A DNA stretch of 64,000 bases. Origin: Loripinus fragilis. Lineage: Eukaryota; Mollusca; Bivalvia; Lucinida; Lucinidae. Shown here one piece after another: positions 1 to 12,428 of the stretch. The translations under genes and the position numbers were made by a program. The DNA is taken from assembly GCA_964019695.1 (NCBI GenBank), contig OZ026515.1, positions 43,205,994-43,269,993 of the forward strand, read 5' to 3'. Position 1 is the stretch's first letter. Every line of letters begins with the position of its first letter. The notes beneath the pieces were generated by a model. That model worked only from the letters and a program-made list of their open reading frames with translations, was not told where the DNA came from and ran no database searches.

Positions 1-71
1 GATGGCTAAAGGAAAATTCAAGATGGCTGCCAAATTCATATGTTAAGCAGAGAAGAAAGTAACAAAAAGAA

Positions 72-305
72 GGCACATGCAGATATAAGCATGAAACTTG
101 GTAAAAATGTTCATGAGCATGAGTAATTTGAATATTTATCCTTAGCCAATCAAAATTGGCCTATTTTCAAGATGGCGGTACTAAAATCCAAGATGGCCGC
201 CGCAAAAAAAATGTCAGATCAGAAAAATGAAGATTTTACATGATACAAAGCAATTAAAGACATCTAAAATGGTATAATTGGATGAAATATATCATCAAAT
301 AATAT
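72..305 (+). repeat. Interspersed repeat, first copy of an inverted pair
   Basis: This segment (Lys/Met-like 'CAAGATGGCGG' and 'CCAAGATGGCCGCC' motifs) recurs in inverted orientation at 3820-4058. The copies share the stretch around GCATGAAACTTGG and the tract GAAGATTTTAC. They could be the two ends of one ~4-kb element or two independent insertions. Confidence 0.55.
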
Positions 306-944
306 AGGTTACCTTGAATCAGCCCAATCTGATTATTAAAGAATTAGTTTTGAAAGGGACGACAATGGGGGGGGGGGGGGGTAAGTAAAACTGACTAAAA
401 TGCAGTGTTGTCGTCAAACAATGGTAAAATGCAAATAGATGGTGTTTGCTTGTTTGCACTACAATCACATTATAAGCTATGAATTATGTAAAAACAACAG
501 GATCTGGAACAATCAAAAGCTACCCTCTTAAAACCAAACTGATAATAATTATAAAATACAAATAGACCAAAAAAAACAATGAGCACAAATGGCCAACCGA
601 GTGGGCAGCTATTTCTCAAAAGGTGGCCACTCAGCACCCCAAACAGAACTTAAAGTATAATGAACAAACATAAGGCGAATCATCACCAAAACTCTGACAC
701 CAAAACAAATACCTATTATAACTAGAATTGTTTTTCTACGATAAAACAGATGTCTCCCCCTATTGATGTCAAAAGCATGAGTCATTAAATACAATTTCAA
801 ACAGAAACATTAAATACAATTTCTAACGGAAATTCTAGTCATTTCATGCAGACAATCAGCTCGTATCAAGTAAAGATACCTGTCAATGTAGTTAACTATT
901 GCACACTCATAACCTGGTATAAAATAGTCATAGATAATTGTTTT
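306..944. other. Intergenic, poly-G tract
   Basis: No gene or recognised repeat is seen. A homopolymer of 14 G runs from 367 to 380. Short open frames here have no coding character. Confidence 0.5.
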
Positions 945-1230
945 TGTGATGGACAAAGTTCGCAGGGAAATAACTCAAAGAGTATGAATGACAGAGTTAC
1001 TATTCTTGCACTCTGCACGTCGACTCATGTTGGTTTATACTTGTATAAAGTTTCGTGAATATAGTTTCGTGAATATAGCTTAAGCGGTTTTTTAAGTTAT
1101 AGAGTGGACACGGTTTTTGTGATGGACAAAGTTCCAAGGAAATAACTCAAAAAGTATAAAAGGCAGAGTTACTATTCTGGGCACTCTGCCCGTTATCTCA
1201 TGCTGATTGATATTTGTATAAAGTTTCTGA
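945..1230 (+). repeat. Two direct copies of a ~120-bp repeat
   Basis: The tract beginning TTTTTGTGATGGACAAAGTT occurs at 945-1065 and again at 1112-1230. Both copies contain an AAATAACTCAAA-like block, a CAGAGTTACTATTCT block and the end TTGTATAAAGTTTC. It is a diverged tandem pair, period ~165 bp. Confidence 0.65.
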
Positions 1231-1439
1231 CAGAGGGCTGCCCGGGGAAAAACAATATGTCTCCCGACCATGAAGGGGGGAGACATAATTAATGTAGGTA
1301 AGATTTAATGGTAAGATAAAATAAATCGGGAATCTTTAAAGGAAATATGAATAAATTTAAAAAAAATAGATCTTTGTCAAACTACTATATTTTCAAGTAA
1401 AACCATAAAAAGAATACTGGACAATGCATATTGCTTGGT

Positions 1440-1610
1440 ACAATGTAATAAAAGGCGCAAAGATCAGGAATAGATACAATCAAGTACCACACCTGACCCA
1501 GGATACCACATGGAAAAGTGACAAATACACAATTTAACACCAGAAACAAGAGCCAAGTGGTCAGCTTTCCCAGCAGGTGACCACAAGGCAGCAATGAACA
1601 GACCCTGCTA
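1440..1610 (+). repeat. Interspersed repeat shared with 57565-57735
   Basis: About 165 bp beginning near GCAAAGATCAGGAAT matches 57565-57735 in direct orientation. Both include the CAAGTACCA, GACCCAGGATACCA and GGTGACCACAAGGC blocks. Open frames on the - strand differ between the copies, so I treat it as non-coding repeat. Confidence 0.6.
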
Positions 1611-2632
1611 TAAGTAGCACTTCCAATTAGTCCCCACATGTTGACTGGTCACAATAGCTCAAGTAGTAGAGTGTCCATTTCCAGGGCTGGAGGTTGCAGG
1701 TTGAAAAAATAACAGCCATGTCACACTAAAATGGTTAAAAAAGGAACCAATTAATACATTGCTTGGTTCTTAGCGCAATAAGACATGCGATGGATTTTCT
1801 TAGCTCACTCACTACCAACACAACTATCATTTTGAAATAACTACATAACAAAAAAACAACAACAAAAATTTGCTTCCCTGGACTTGGTTCATGGAATCCC
1901 ATCTGGTGTCTCCCTCGGTGGTTGAGAGTATCGATAGATAGAAAAATTTGAGGTTTTGAATGCTGAACTATGAAGCTCCAGTTGCATAGGGTGGTTACGC
2001 TATGATTATGGTCAATATCATCAAAATTATACTATAGTGTTTAACTCCTTTGGAAGTAAGGATGAACAAACTTCTCGTTTTTCCATAAATGATGATCCCA
2101 TTTGATTCATATTTTGAGGACCCTCAAAATGCATATTCCGTACTGGTGAAGGGCGTGTATTAAGCTTTCTGGCAAACGGCAGCAGCCCGCCATATATAAC
2201 ACCTACCTCCCTACCCTACCATACATTAACCTGGGTTTTCAAACTATGACTTCCAGTTCCTGAATCGTATATTTCCTACAACTTGAGCGATCATGACAAG
2301 TCAACAAGGAGCCTAACTATGGGAAGTACTATTTATAATTGGGACTTCCGCCATGAAGAATGTTCCACCACCACAAGAGGGGTGTGTGAATGTAAAGCCA
2401 GCATACTCCAAGCATACTTTTAAAGAACTCACTGCACTGGTTATCAAGGTATTCTTCCTTTCAAACGTGTCTCTATCAGAACAAGAAAATTTCAGTACCT
2501 TGAATATGTCATTGTATCTTATAATCTAAACGTTTGAGGTATACATGTAGTAAGATGGGCTGTATACCATGCCTTAAAACATGGAGCACTGCAGTTTTAG
2601 CCTGGCATATCTGCTTTGCTGTCCTCAAATTA
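1611..2632. other. Intergenic, nothing recognised
   Basis: No coding exon, mobile-element protein or strong repeat is visible. Confidence 0.4.
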
Positions 2633-2905
2633 ATCAGACGCAGGTATAGCACCATCTGAGACTGAAGAGCCATGTATTATTGCCTCTAGTGTCACAAAAT
2701 CATGACTTGCACACAAAGTGACATCAGCCTTTGCTGGTATATTTATCAAACTTTGCAGTGTACATGTTAGCAATATCAGCGAGATATTACTGTTGGTAGA
2801 GTCCATGCTCGATAAGAGTAGAGTTACAAATATAGGACTTTCTTTTATACTTCTAACTGTCAATCTGTTTCGACACTCTACCCTAATTGAGCACGGAGTT
2901 TAGTG
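2633..2905 (-). other. Coding-like open segment, unknown
   Basis: On the - strand about 90 codons stay open, ending at a stop near 2632, with a fairly protein-like composition (KESPIFVTLLLSSMDSTNSN). I see no clear splice sites, start or family. It may be a decayed exon, a transposon remnant or chance. Confidence 0.2.
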
Positions 2906-3819
2906 GACAAGCAAAGAAGGAGCAAATCCATCCACAGCGTATGTGTTTTGCAGTCAAATATTGACTTATGAGCTTCTTATAATTATGCTTTTACATTCTT
3001 TTCTATTCTAATCGCCACCTTATAATATTACTTGTATTTTTATCATTGTCATTTTTTTTATTATCACAATTAATGATAGGCCTAAATGAATACATGTTTG
3101 GTTCCTTTTTCATGCCACAAAAATAGGGTAGGAAGTTAAGCTCTAACAATAAATTAAGACATAGCATTAAAACATGATGACAGCCTTTATTATTCTACTG
3201 ACTATTTAATAGTGCATATGGAGTCTAAGTGAACAAATTTGGATGTATTATAAAAAAAAGCCTAAATGAAGTAACTACACTATTTAAGCCCAAACTCTTT
3301 ATATGGTAGTTAGCTTAGGAAATTATTTTATCGAGTAACGTTTAACACAGAAAACGCTTCAAAATTTTCAATATGGCTGTTTTAGTTTTTTCCCAAAGGC
3401 TATTTTAATGTTTATGATAGGGTAGGTAGGGGAACAGGAACCACAATATATTCCTTTAAGCCTTATCATTAATACAAAATGCATCGTAACAAACAGTATG
3501 CATTGTCCAATATAACAATCATGTTTGACTTGGAAGATATGGTAGTTCAAAAAGGAGAGAATTTTATTCAATTTATTTGAATTTTACCCTAATGACCCCC
3601 ATTTATACTACCTGACCATTATTATCTTACCTACACTAATTGTAATAGGTAAAACTAATTCATAGTTTATAATATGAGTGTAGCTCAGACAAGCAAATTG
3701 ACATGTATTTGCAATTCTACCATTGTTTGATGGCAACACAGCATTTTAGTCATTTTTGCTTAATTTTCCCCATTTTGGCCCCATTTAACCCCTATTCTCT
3801 AATAATATTTGTTAATTTC
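2906..3819. other. Intergenic, nothing recognised
   Basis: AT-rich sequence without a supported gene or repeat. Confidence 0.4.
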
Positions 3820-4058
3820 AAGAAAGCCATACATTTTATGATGTATTTCAATCAACAATACCATTTTAAATGTTATTTTATTTCTTTGTACGATGTAAAA
3901 TCTTCATTCCATGATTTTACGTTTATTATGGCGGCCATCTTGGATTTTAGTGCCGCCATCTTGAAAATTGACCAATTTTGATTGGCTAACGAGAAAAATT
4001 CCAATAACTCATGCTAATGAACATTTCTACCAAGTTTCATGCTTGTATCCGGATGTGC
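3820..4058 (-). repeat. Second copy of the inverted interspersed repeat
   Basis: Reverse complement of 72-305. It includes GGCGGCCATCTTGGATTTTA, the partner of the AAAATCCAAGATGGCC block, and CCAAGTTTCATGC at its outer edge. It abuts the LINE fragment at 4083. Confidence 0.55.
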
Positions 4059-4082
4059 ATGATTAGTGTCATTTCCCGCTCC

Positions 4083-4410
4083 ACTAAATGCACCGGAGTA
4101 CGATAAACTATTCTTAAACAAGTTAATTTTAGGCTTGGGTATCTGAAAATGTTTATTACTAACTGATCGTAAATGTAAGGTAGAGTTACTGTTCGATTCT
4201 CTCATTTTGAATAAATCAGTCAGATATTCAGGTGCTATATTATTCGAAACTTTATACATTACTTTTGCTTTCTGTAGGAACAAACTCTCAGAAAATAACA
4301 ACATGTTAGGCGATCCTGAGCTCCTTAAATTAGAGTATTCATTTCTCAATATAGGCTTAAATGCTCTCGTTGCAAGAAGCTCTAGCGATAAGGCGTGTAT
4401 TTTCCTTAGT
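4083..4410 (-). pseudogene. LINE ORF2 C-terminal fragment
   Basis: On the - strand about 100 codons read KVMYKVSNNIAPEYLTDLF and later NLFKNSLSYSGA. This is the C-terminal part typical of non-LTR retrotransposon ORF2 after the reverse transcriptase, where 'LMYK.LN..AP.YL.D.F' and 'FSYSGA..WN' are usual. It is cut at the FSYSGA motif by the repeat ending at 4058. No start or catalytic core is present. Confidence 0.6.
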
Positions 4411-5109
4411 TGACGTGATTACAACCACCAAATTTTCAAACTGCACTCTTGTTTATAAAATTGGTGCGGTTTGGCAGCAAAATATGCAAAGTAAGCATCA
4501 AAATACGCTTCAAAGCAATTTATCATTAGCAAAGCAGTAAGAATGTGCGCTTTCTACTCCCACCCGTTATTTTACGTCTTTCTACTGGGTGCCATTTAGA
4601 CCAGACTTAGTAAATGCTTTGCTAGTTTTCAAAAAGTAAAAGTGCTAAACTGTAAAGGATTGAAGTGCTATTCATTTCCAAAACTTTACAATATCCTTCC
4701 TGCGCATGCGTACGAAATATACTTAAAATTGTGACGTTTGTCACTGGAAAGGTGAAACTGGTGTCTTTTAGTTTGTTTTTAGATGCTTTCCCTCACCCCC
4801 CTAGACCCAAGATACCCTTTGGACAATAATATGTCGCTATTAACATATACAGGATATGTAAAGGGCGTTTTTATTGTACATCAACTGTATAAAAATATAT
4901 TCTCTATCGTGATAGACCATTTGTTAACCTTTGTGTAACGGTCTATTTCGCATAAAAGTTACTGAAATAACAAGCACAGTTGATGATCATAATAAATTCT
5001 CATTCAAAACGAAGTAGGATTATTATATGCATTAAGGACAAAAACGATAATAATATACGTACTAGGCTGCAAAAGTGCATATACAGGTACGACTGGTCAA
5101 TGTGTATTT
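4411..5109. other. Intergenic, nothing recognised
   Basis: No gene, mobile-element protein or clear repeat. Confidence 0.4.
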
Positions 5110-5290
5110 GTTGAATGTGCCTTGTGTCTCCAGTCCTTATTTCAACGAAATAAAACGAACGTCTCATTTAGGGAAATGGCACGCCTTATCGCTAGAAATT
5201 CTTTAGTTATTTTATCTGTAGGCCCTCGGATTTGGAATATTCTGGAACCACTAAACAGTAACGATCGTACTCTATTATATTTGTTGGTTG
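5110..5290 (+). pseudogene. Possible LINE ORF2 tail fragment
   Basis: The + strand reads ARLIARNSLVILSVGPRIWN and then ILEPLN, resembling the 'R...A..SI...GP.IWN.L...I' motif near the C-terminus of many LINE ORF2 proteins. It stops where the repeat unit beginning at 5288 starts. The match is short. Confidence 0.35.
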
Positions 5291-5770
5291 ATGTTTACTG
5301 TCAATGACGCACGCTGTACAAATCAACTTAAAACAGCTAATAACTTAAACAGCACATTGAACAAATGGTTATTCATCAAAATGAATTTACAAGAACTAGC
5401 TTTTCGGCAACAGTTACTTGAGTAAGTAATTTTGTCGAGGAATAGTGTTTCTTTTTACATCTCAATATTCCCCTGTCCCTGTACATTCAGTCATTCATTT
5501 CACAACACGTTAAATATGTCAATTGCAATGCACTCAGCATGTTCAAGAGCATTGAGTAAATGTTTCGAGTAAACATGCACAGTTTTACTTTATACTACGT
5601 TGAAGGCCGCCTTTAATCGACTTTGAAAATGTTCCTGACTGTCTCAACAATTCAACTATAGTTTAGTTTTCCAAGGTCATGCGGGTTGGTTATCTCACAT
5701 TAGCAACCGGCCGCATGTGGCTTATCTCATATTAGTTGCGCTTATCTCACATGGGTAGCGTTGTGGGATA
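5288..5770 (+). repeat. ~480-bp repeat unit, copy 1
   Basis: Begins GTTGATGTTTACTGTCAATG and runs through TTATCTCACAT motifs. The same unit occurs at 6003-6500 and 7385-7860 (direct) and 7890-8445 (inverted). Just after it, at 5830-5925, is a half copy of the hairpin at 8502-8655. Confidence 0.7.
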
Positions 5771-6002
5771 GATTTTTTCCGACAGCGAGCTAATATAGAG
5801 ATCACTCAATCGTGTATGCATTGATATGTGAGAAAAATAGAATCCATCATTGGAGTTCAATTGGGACAGGAAAATCCCAACCCGAGCGCCCACTGTCCCA
5901 GTGGGAAACGAGGCTTGCTGAGTAATTCTCGAACAGATTTATCGATTATTTTTCTCACATACCATTTAGCCCCACTGTAGGTTTGTTGATGGCTTCATCA
6001 AG

Positions 6003-6500
6003 TTGATGTTTACAGTCAATGACGTGCGCTGAACAAAGTCGGCGTGAAACAGCACAATTGAACAGCACTTTAAACAATGAACAAATGCATCAACATTTAT
6101 TTACAAATACTACCTTATCAGCAACAGTAAAAAAAGTAAGTTTGTTGAGGGAAATCAGTTTCTTTTTATAAATCAACAAGACTCACCGGTCCCCGTGTAG
6201 TCAGTATCACGTCAAAACATGTCAGTCGCCATGCATTTATCATGTACAAAGCATTGTATAAATGTTTAAAGTAAAAATGCACATGTATAGTTTCAACCAT
6301 GTGTGCCTTCCAACTTTAATCGTTGTAATTTCAACATTGAAAATTTTCCTGATGCCTCCACATGATCATAATTCAACTTTCATTTTCTGAAAGAATACAG
6401 TCATGCGCCAAAAATGTTGCGTGTTGGTTATCTTGCATTAGCAACTGGCCTCATGTTGTTTATCTTGTATTAGTTACGCTTATCTCAGATGGGTAGCGAT
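6003..6500 (+). repeat. ~480-bp repeat unit, copy 2
   Basis: Second direct copy of the GTTGATGTTTACAGTCAATG unit, diverged by substitutions and small indels. Confidence 0.7.
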
Positions 6501-6529
6501 GTGGGACAGATTTTTTCGACAGTGAGCTA

Positions 6530-7150
6530 ACATAATATTTAAGAAAAAGATCAGCTCTAGCAGTGAATTGTTGAGTAATAATTCACTGTTTGGAGGTCAG
6601 TTGTAAAGGAGATCAAATCACGAGCGCGCAGCTGAAGACTTCGAATGTGTTTTCGTCGTTTATTGTGTGTCAGAATCGAAATAGATCAGCTCCAGTACCG
6701 TTTTCTTGTAATATCCAGTTTCTCCAGTGCGTGAATTGTTGAGTAATAATTCACTGTTTGTCGGTCAGTTGTACGAAGATAAATCACTCGCGCTGCGCGC
6801 TCGTGATTTGATCTTCTTTACAACTGACCTCCAAACAGTGAATTATTACTCAACAATTCACTGCTAGAGCTGATCTATTTCTTAAATATTATACTGTACG
6901 TCGCTAAATATGGATTGGTATATGAGAAAAAGAATCGATTATTACTGTTCAGTGGTTCCATATAAATCCCAACCCTCGGGTCCACCGTCCAGTGGGAAAC
7001 GAGGCTCGTGATTTATCTTTGTACAACTGACCGACAAACAGTGAATTATTACTCAACAATTCACGCACTGGAGCTGATCTATTTCGATTCTAACACACAA
7101 TAAACGACGAAAACACAATCGAAGTCTTCAGCTTCTTCCAACTTTCCGCC
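6530..7150. repeat. Interleaved palindromes
   Basis: The block at 6535-6610 (GAATTGTTGAGTAATAATTC core) is reverse-complemented at 6785-6895. A second block at 6640-6790 is reverse-complemented at 7010-7140. The two inverted repeats interleave, so the region can form alternative stem structures. A half copy of the 8502-8655 hairpin is at 6930-7015. Confidence 0.65.
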
Positions 7151-7364
7151 ATTGCACTGAAGAACTCCCGCCAATACTTAGACTACGTCGCATACGTCTA
7201 CATGTAACTGTAACGTCTTTCAAGCGTAAAAACGACGTTACACCGTCTAAAGCCATGAATGACGTCATTTTCCAGTGACGTCAGCTATCACACACATTAG
7301 CTGTGAATTATTGTCCGGTATATCACAGTTTGTTACCGTTGGCTCTATAGGCGAGGTGTGTTAG

Positions 7365-8457
7365 AATCATTGGTGACGTCACTGAGGTTGATGTTTACAG
7401 TCAATGACGCGCGCTGTACAAATCAACTTGAAACAGCGAATGAACAGCACATTAAAGAATGAACAAATGGCTGTTTCATCAAAAATGGATTAGCAAGAAC
7501 TAGCTTATCAGCCACAGTAACTTAAGTAAGTAATTTTGTTGAGGAAAATGTGTTCATCGTCAAGGCTCCCCAGTCCTGGTGCATTCAGTCACTCATTGCC
7601 CAACACGTCAAATCTGCCAATCAAAATGCACTCAGCATGTTCAAAGCATTGAATATTAAAACGTTTAAGTAAAAATGTGCAGTTTTACTTAAAAGTACAC
7701 GTTGAATGCCGACTAACTGCTGAAATTCCAACATTGACATTTTTCCTGACTGTCAACAATTCAACTTTCGTTTTCGAAGGAATACAGTCATGCGCAAAAA
7801 ATGTAGTGTGTGGGTTACCTCGCATAAGCAACCGACAGTGTGTGGCTTATCTCTCGTAGTAAAAACAAAATAGTTACGCTTTTCTCACATACCAACGCAT
7901 ACGAGATCGAGTGATCCCTATGTAGGCTCGCAGACGGAAAAATCTGTCCCACATCGCTACCCATGTGAGATAAGCGTAACTAATACGAGATAAGCCACAC
8001 GCGGCCGGTTGCTAATGTGAGATAACATTTTTGGTGCATGACTGTATTCCTTCGAAAACGAAAGTTGAATTGTTGTCAGTCAGGAAAAAAATTCTATGTT
8101 AAATTTTCAGCGATTTAAGTCGGCCTTCAACTTGGTTTAAAAGTAAAACTGCGCATTTTTACTTACAACCTTTATTCAATGCTTTGACAATGCTGAGTGC
8201 ATTGCGATTGACATATTCAACCTGTTGTGTTGGGCATTGAGTGACTGAATCAACCGGGACGGGGAGCCTTGACGATGTAAAAACCCACCACACACACACA
8301 TTTTCCTCAATAAAATTACTTACTCGACTTACTGTGGCTGATTAGCATCAATTTTGATGAAATAACCATTTGTTCATTGTTTAATTCGCTGTTTCAAGTC
8401 GATTTGTACTGCGCGCGTCATTGACTGTAAACATCGATCTAAGTGACGTCACCAACA
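7365..8457. mobile_element. ~1.09-kb palindromic element with TGACGTCA termini
   Basis: The 480-bp unit (7385-7860) faces its inverted copy (7890-8445), and the two nearly abut around 7870-7890. The ends are TTGGTGACGTCACT and AGTGACGTCACCAA. This is a long inverted repeat with almost no loop, like a foldback or very large MITE. There is no coding capacity, and the arms are diverged. Confidence 0.6.
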
Positions 8458-8501
8458 AATATTACACAGTACTGTACCGTACGGTCGTGGTATATGAGAA
8501 A

Positions 8502-8655
8502 AAGAATCGATCATTGGTGTTCAGTGGTTCCAGAAAAATCCCAACCCTCGGGTCCACCGTTCAGTGGAAAACTCGGCAAGCCTCGTTTCCCACTGGAACG
8601 GTGGGCCCTCGGGTTGGGATTTTTCTGTCCCCACTGAACACCAATGATGGATTCT
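8502..8655. repeat. ~150-bp near-perfect hairpin
   Basis: The left arm includes TTGGTGTTCAGTGG and CCCAACCCTCGGG; the right arm is its reverse complement ending CCACTGAACACCAATGATGG. A similar but sequence-distinct hairpin sits at 39796-39912. Confidence 0.7.
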
Positions 8656-10794
8656 ATTTATCTCACATGGGTAAAAACAACGGAAATCCTAATCTGGTGT
8701 ACGAGAATATGATAATCTGAAGAGAAACGGGCATATTATTGCATACTTGCATGATAAGATACCCTGAGACTTCTAAGAAACCCTGAGCGTGCGACTTAGG
8801 TTAACTCTACAAACACCCCTCAAACAATCGTTTTGATTTCTTATTGAAAGATTTATATGTTAATCTCGTGCAATTAGGTTTTATCTTCGCTAAATTAGAC
8901 TTGGAATTCAGCAATATCTTATCATGTGCACCTTCAAAGGTTTTCTTGCCTAAATTATTTAGACTAATTGCCGAGGGCTTTAATTAGAATGAAGTAAAAT
9001 TTTCAAAAGAACCATCAACTACAACAGATAAGTTACTAAGTAAAACAAATAAAGATGTAATAAAAAGACAATTGATGGAAGGAAACGTAAAAGTCACGCT
9101 AATTTATAAGTAAGGTATGGCACATTGGTCGAATCACGCAATAGCGATCAACACCCTTGCACTGAGCAAGTCAATTAACCCTTGTAATCCTAGCATCCAT
9201 TTTATGGGACATCGGCAAACAGTGCAGAACCAGATCAGACGCCGCAAAACGCGGCAAAGTTGCAATGAAAATAAGTTGACCCCTATTTGCCTTTTTTTTA
9301 ATTCTCGATCACATACTTTGGTGAAATAGCATGATTACTTCACTATCTTATCCCTATATGGTACATTCATCTTTAATTTTAAGGTTGATTTACATCACAT
9401 AATCGTGCTCTGAAAAATTAAGCTACAAAGTTAATGGTGCTTAATTTTTGACGATATGTATATTTCATCGTTACCATGATTCTTACATCGATTCTTAGCA
9501 TGTTCAACAAAATTTTCTTCTGTGGTGGGAGCGATATATTCACTTTGTGTATATGTATTTGAAGACGTCTTTTAGTAACATATTCCTTTTGGTGGCATTT
9601 ATAGGTTATGGTTTATGATTATGCTATTTCACGCGTGCGTGCTTGTGTGTTTGCCTTGCATAGCGTTACATAGTATACGTATACAGTTTTACTTATTTTA
9701 GCCATGGCCCGCTCCTTTTCGCAATATTAAAGCTACCGAGACAGAAAATTAACTCAGATATATTGAATATTCATTTTCGTAATGAAACATTTTTTCTCAA
9801 GTTTATAACGCCATTCTAACGCCAAATATTAACTCTCTCCACTTTAGGGTGTCAAATAACATTTCTTTAGGACTTCATCAATTTTAAAGTGGCTAGCATC
9901 GTGTTCATAAGTCATTGCCTTGTGACAATAACCGGCCACTTATCGATGAAGTCAACCCAACACCTCAGTAAACAAATAATTACAGCCCCTTTGTAACCGA
10001 TAGGGGTGTAAAGTTTGCCCATTTTACCACAATTTCATCACCTCTGAGGATTAAATGGAAGCTGAATAGCAACTAGGGAGCAAAAACCAATAATCCCATA
10101 TGTTAAGGTGAAAATTGAATAAAAAGAATTGAAAATGACGATTAAACGGGTACCAAGAAAATGTACACTGGTGGGTACGAGAGCGAACAAATCAGAACTA
10201 CATATGCATTTGCTAGCCATTTTATGGCCCGATTTCCGCCTATTAATCTATGTACTCAGATAAAATGTTTCAATGAACGGCGAATATTCAGATCAGCGCT
10301 GCGCAAATGCGCAGCACTAATCTGAATCTGCACTGTTTGCGATCGCAATTTTGCGGTGCTCTGGCAATGGTAAATGGCATAAAAGGAGACACCGGTTTTG
10401 ACAATAGAAGGCAGGGCTTTGGGGGTATTAACAAGAAGTTGGTTTAATTTCAACAGGCGGGCAGATTGTGGTTGTGTTCGTTGCAATGTATTTTCGAGAT
10501 TTAAGCCAAACAAAGTATTTGATTACTTTAAAACTTGAAGGGTTATATATTTGTTTAAGGATGATTTGTTTAAAGGTTAAAGGTCAACTATATAAGGTAT
10601 TCGAATAACTACTTTAAGAACTGTGCTGCCCAACTTTTCTTTTGACATACTGTATTGTGCAACGGTACAACAACTAAGCTGGAAAACAGAATCTTTCAGA
10701 AATGGAGAGAACTTACCGTGTTTTAAAACAGCAACAGTCTGCGTGCCAGGTTATAAACCCAATCACGGTTTATAGCTATCATGATTTTCATTGA
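8656..10794. other. Intergenic, only short repeat scraps
   Basis: No gene found. Scraps of a 'CAAACAGTG..GACCAGATCAG' short element are at 9210-9260. A small hairpin (CTGCGCAAATGCGCAG) is at 10297-10312. Confidence 0.4.
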
Positions 10795-11420
10795 ACTGCA
10801 CAACGGTGGGTCAGGCCTATTAGACTCACTTACGACCCTACCTTAAACTTTCATCGGTGGGTCGAAGCCTGATGCTTGTCTTTGCCTGGGCCAAACTAGG
10901 AACTTTTTAGCTCTGTCTGTGAGTTAAGAGCCATTTTCTTTTTGCTTTATCAAAGTATGGCGAAAAGATTTGATATTTTTCCCTGTGATGATACTTTGCA
11001 TAAGTTAGGAAACCTCACGCGAACTAAACAAGTTTTGTGTTTTAACAACAGCAGATTTTGCCAGTCAATTATATTTTAGCCCTCTGGTGGCTGCGGCTAC
11101 TGCCCGTTCTGAATTGGTGATTCTGCTGTTGTTACTTGAGTTCATCATTTGCTATCCTGGTTTTGTGGTAGTACTTTGTTTCATTTATAGTTTTGCGATC
11201 AATTCGAAGACAGAGAGAGTTGGTTGCTTTACTTTAATAACATTCTTGTACTACGACCACTGTCCGTTCTAAGGCGGTGGTGCTGTTTTTTCCCATTGTT
11301 TGTAGGGGTTTTATGTTTGATCCATGTTTTTGATGCAGTGCAAGATTTGCAGTCATCTCGCCGAGGAAGAGAGAATTGCTTGCTTTACTATAATGTGGTT
11401 TTGGTGTGGTTGTTAGTGTG
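10795..11420 (+). repeat. Interspersed repeat family R6, copy a
   Basis: Contains GAGTTAAGAG, AACAACAGCAGA, CCGTTCTAAGGCGGTGG-like and CGAGGAAGAGAGA blocks. These recur at 17485-17860, 30850-30960 (partial), 61855-62225, and inverted at 21920-22385. An AACAACAACAGA / TCTGTTGTTGTT inverted pair within each copy makes a ~95-bp hairpin. No protein is evident. Confidence 0.6.
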
Positions 11421-11582
11421 GAGAAATGCTTAAATACATGTAATTAGTTTTCTTGTAGTAGTCGTAGTCGCAGTGCGGAGGAGGTCAATAATAATCGGGT
11501 CTAGCTGGATATCGTATGGAACCAACATGGCATACAAGCACTCATTAAAAACATGAATGAGATGCGCTTCTTGAATATATTT

Positions 11583-11769
11583 GTTTGCTTGATTTGATTC
11601 TTTACGTCGCAGTCAACAATCTTTCAGTTACGTCGGACGGGTCTTCTTGGGTTAAACCAGTACTAAGCAAGGATTATGTCATGCTCAAGGACAAAACGCA
11701 GTGACGCCAGTGAGGCTTGAACCTTCGGTCTCTAGTCAAGCACTCTACCACCCAGCTTCTGCGCTCCCG
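11583..11769 (-). mobile_element. SINE B copy (tRNA-derived)
   Basis: Reverse complement of the element at 62791-62997. The tRNA-like head (GGGAGCGCAG) lies at the right and the GGGACGTA-type end with an AATC-rich tail at the left. The B-box-like segment reads GGTTCAAGCCTC on the - strand. Confidence 0.7.
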
Positions 11770-12144
11770 TCTTGACCAGTTTACTGTTGACCACTATAAG
11801 TCCCATAATAGTATTGACTCTCGTTTTAGTTGATAATAAATATCAAATTAACAAGATGTGTCGTAGGTTTTATTAGTGGTCGCGTGCCACCGACACGCTT
11901 TCGTGTGAAAACACCAACAACGTTCCACTTTATTATATCTTAAATATTATCTTTCCTCCAAGTTCGAGATTTCTTGCACCTCACTTTATAAATCTAAGAT
12001 GATTCCAAATTGCTCACGATTGGTGTGAAAATTCTACCAGCACGCGTCATATATTGCCTTACAAGGTAACTATTACGAAAGCGTAGTCAAGTCAAGGCGG
12101 ATTTGTAGCATATGGGAGGTCATACTACTAATAGACTGCACTAA

Positions 12145-12428
12145 ATCCATGTGCGGATCCAAAAAGTTTTGTCAGAGGGGGTCAACTCTGACAACTTTTT
12201 TTAGTTGATGAGGGGAGAGAGGATGAAAAATACCATTAAAAGCGGGCCATTACCATTTCAATGGCGTTTCGCTGGCGGGCTGATGATGGCCCAACATTGA
12301 ATGCTGGCTTGTTTTTTCAGGGGATCCGGACCAATATTGCTAAGAAACCCTATTTTTTTTTTATTTTTTTTTTTGGTTTATTCAAGGGGGTCCGGACCCC
12401 CCTGTCCCCTCCCTCTGGTTACGCGCAT
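12145..12428. mobile_element. Short inverted-repeat element R7, copy a
   Basis: Ends resemble GCGGATCCA..GAGGGGGT and CCCCTCCCTCTGG. The interior includes GGCCCAACATTGAATGCTGG, which recurs at 37080-37385. The GGATCCAGAGGGGG-type termini are common in animal DNA-transposon derivatives. No ORF of substance. Confidence 0.55.

Noticed and set aside
1640..1700. tRNA-like AGCTCAAGTAGTAGAGTG segment
   Set aside because: The B box is degenerate and no tail or target duplication was found; too weak to list.
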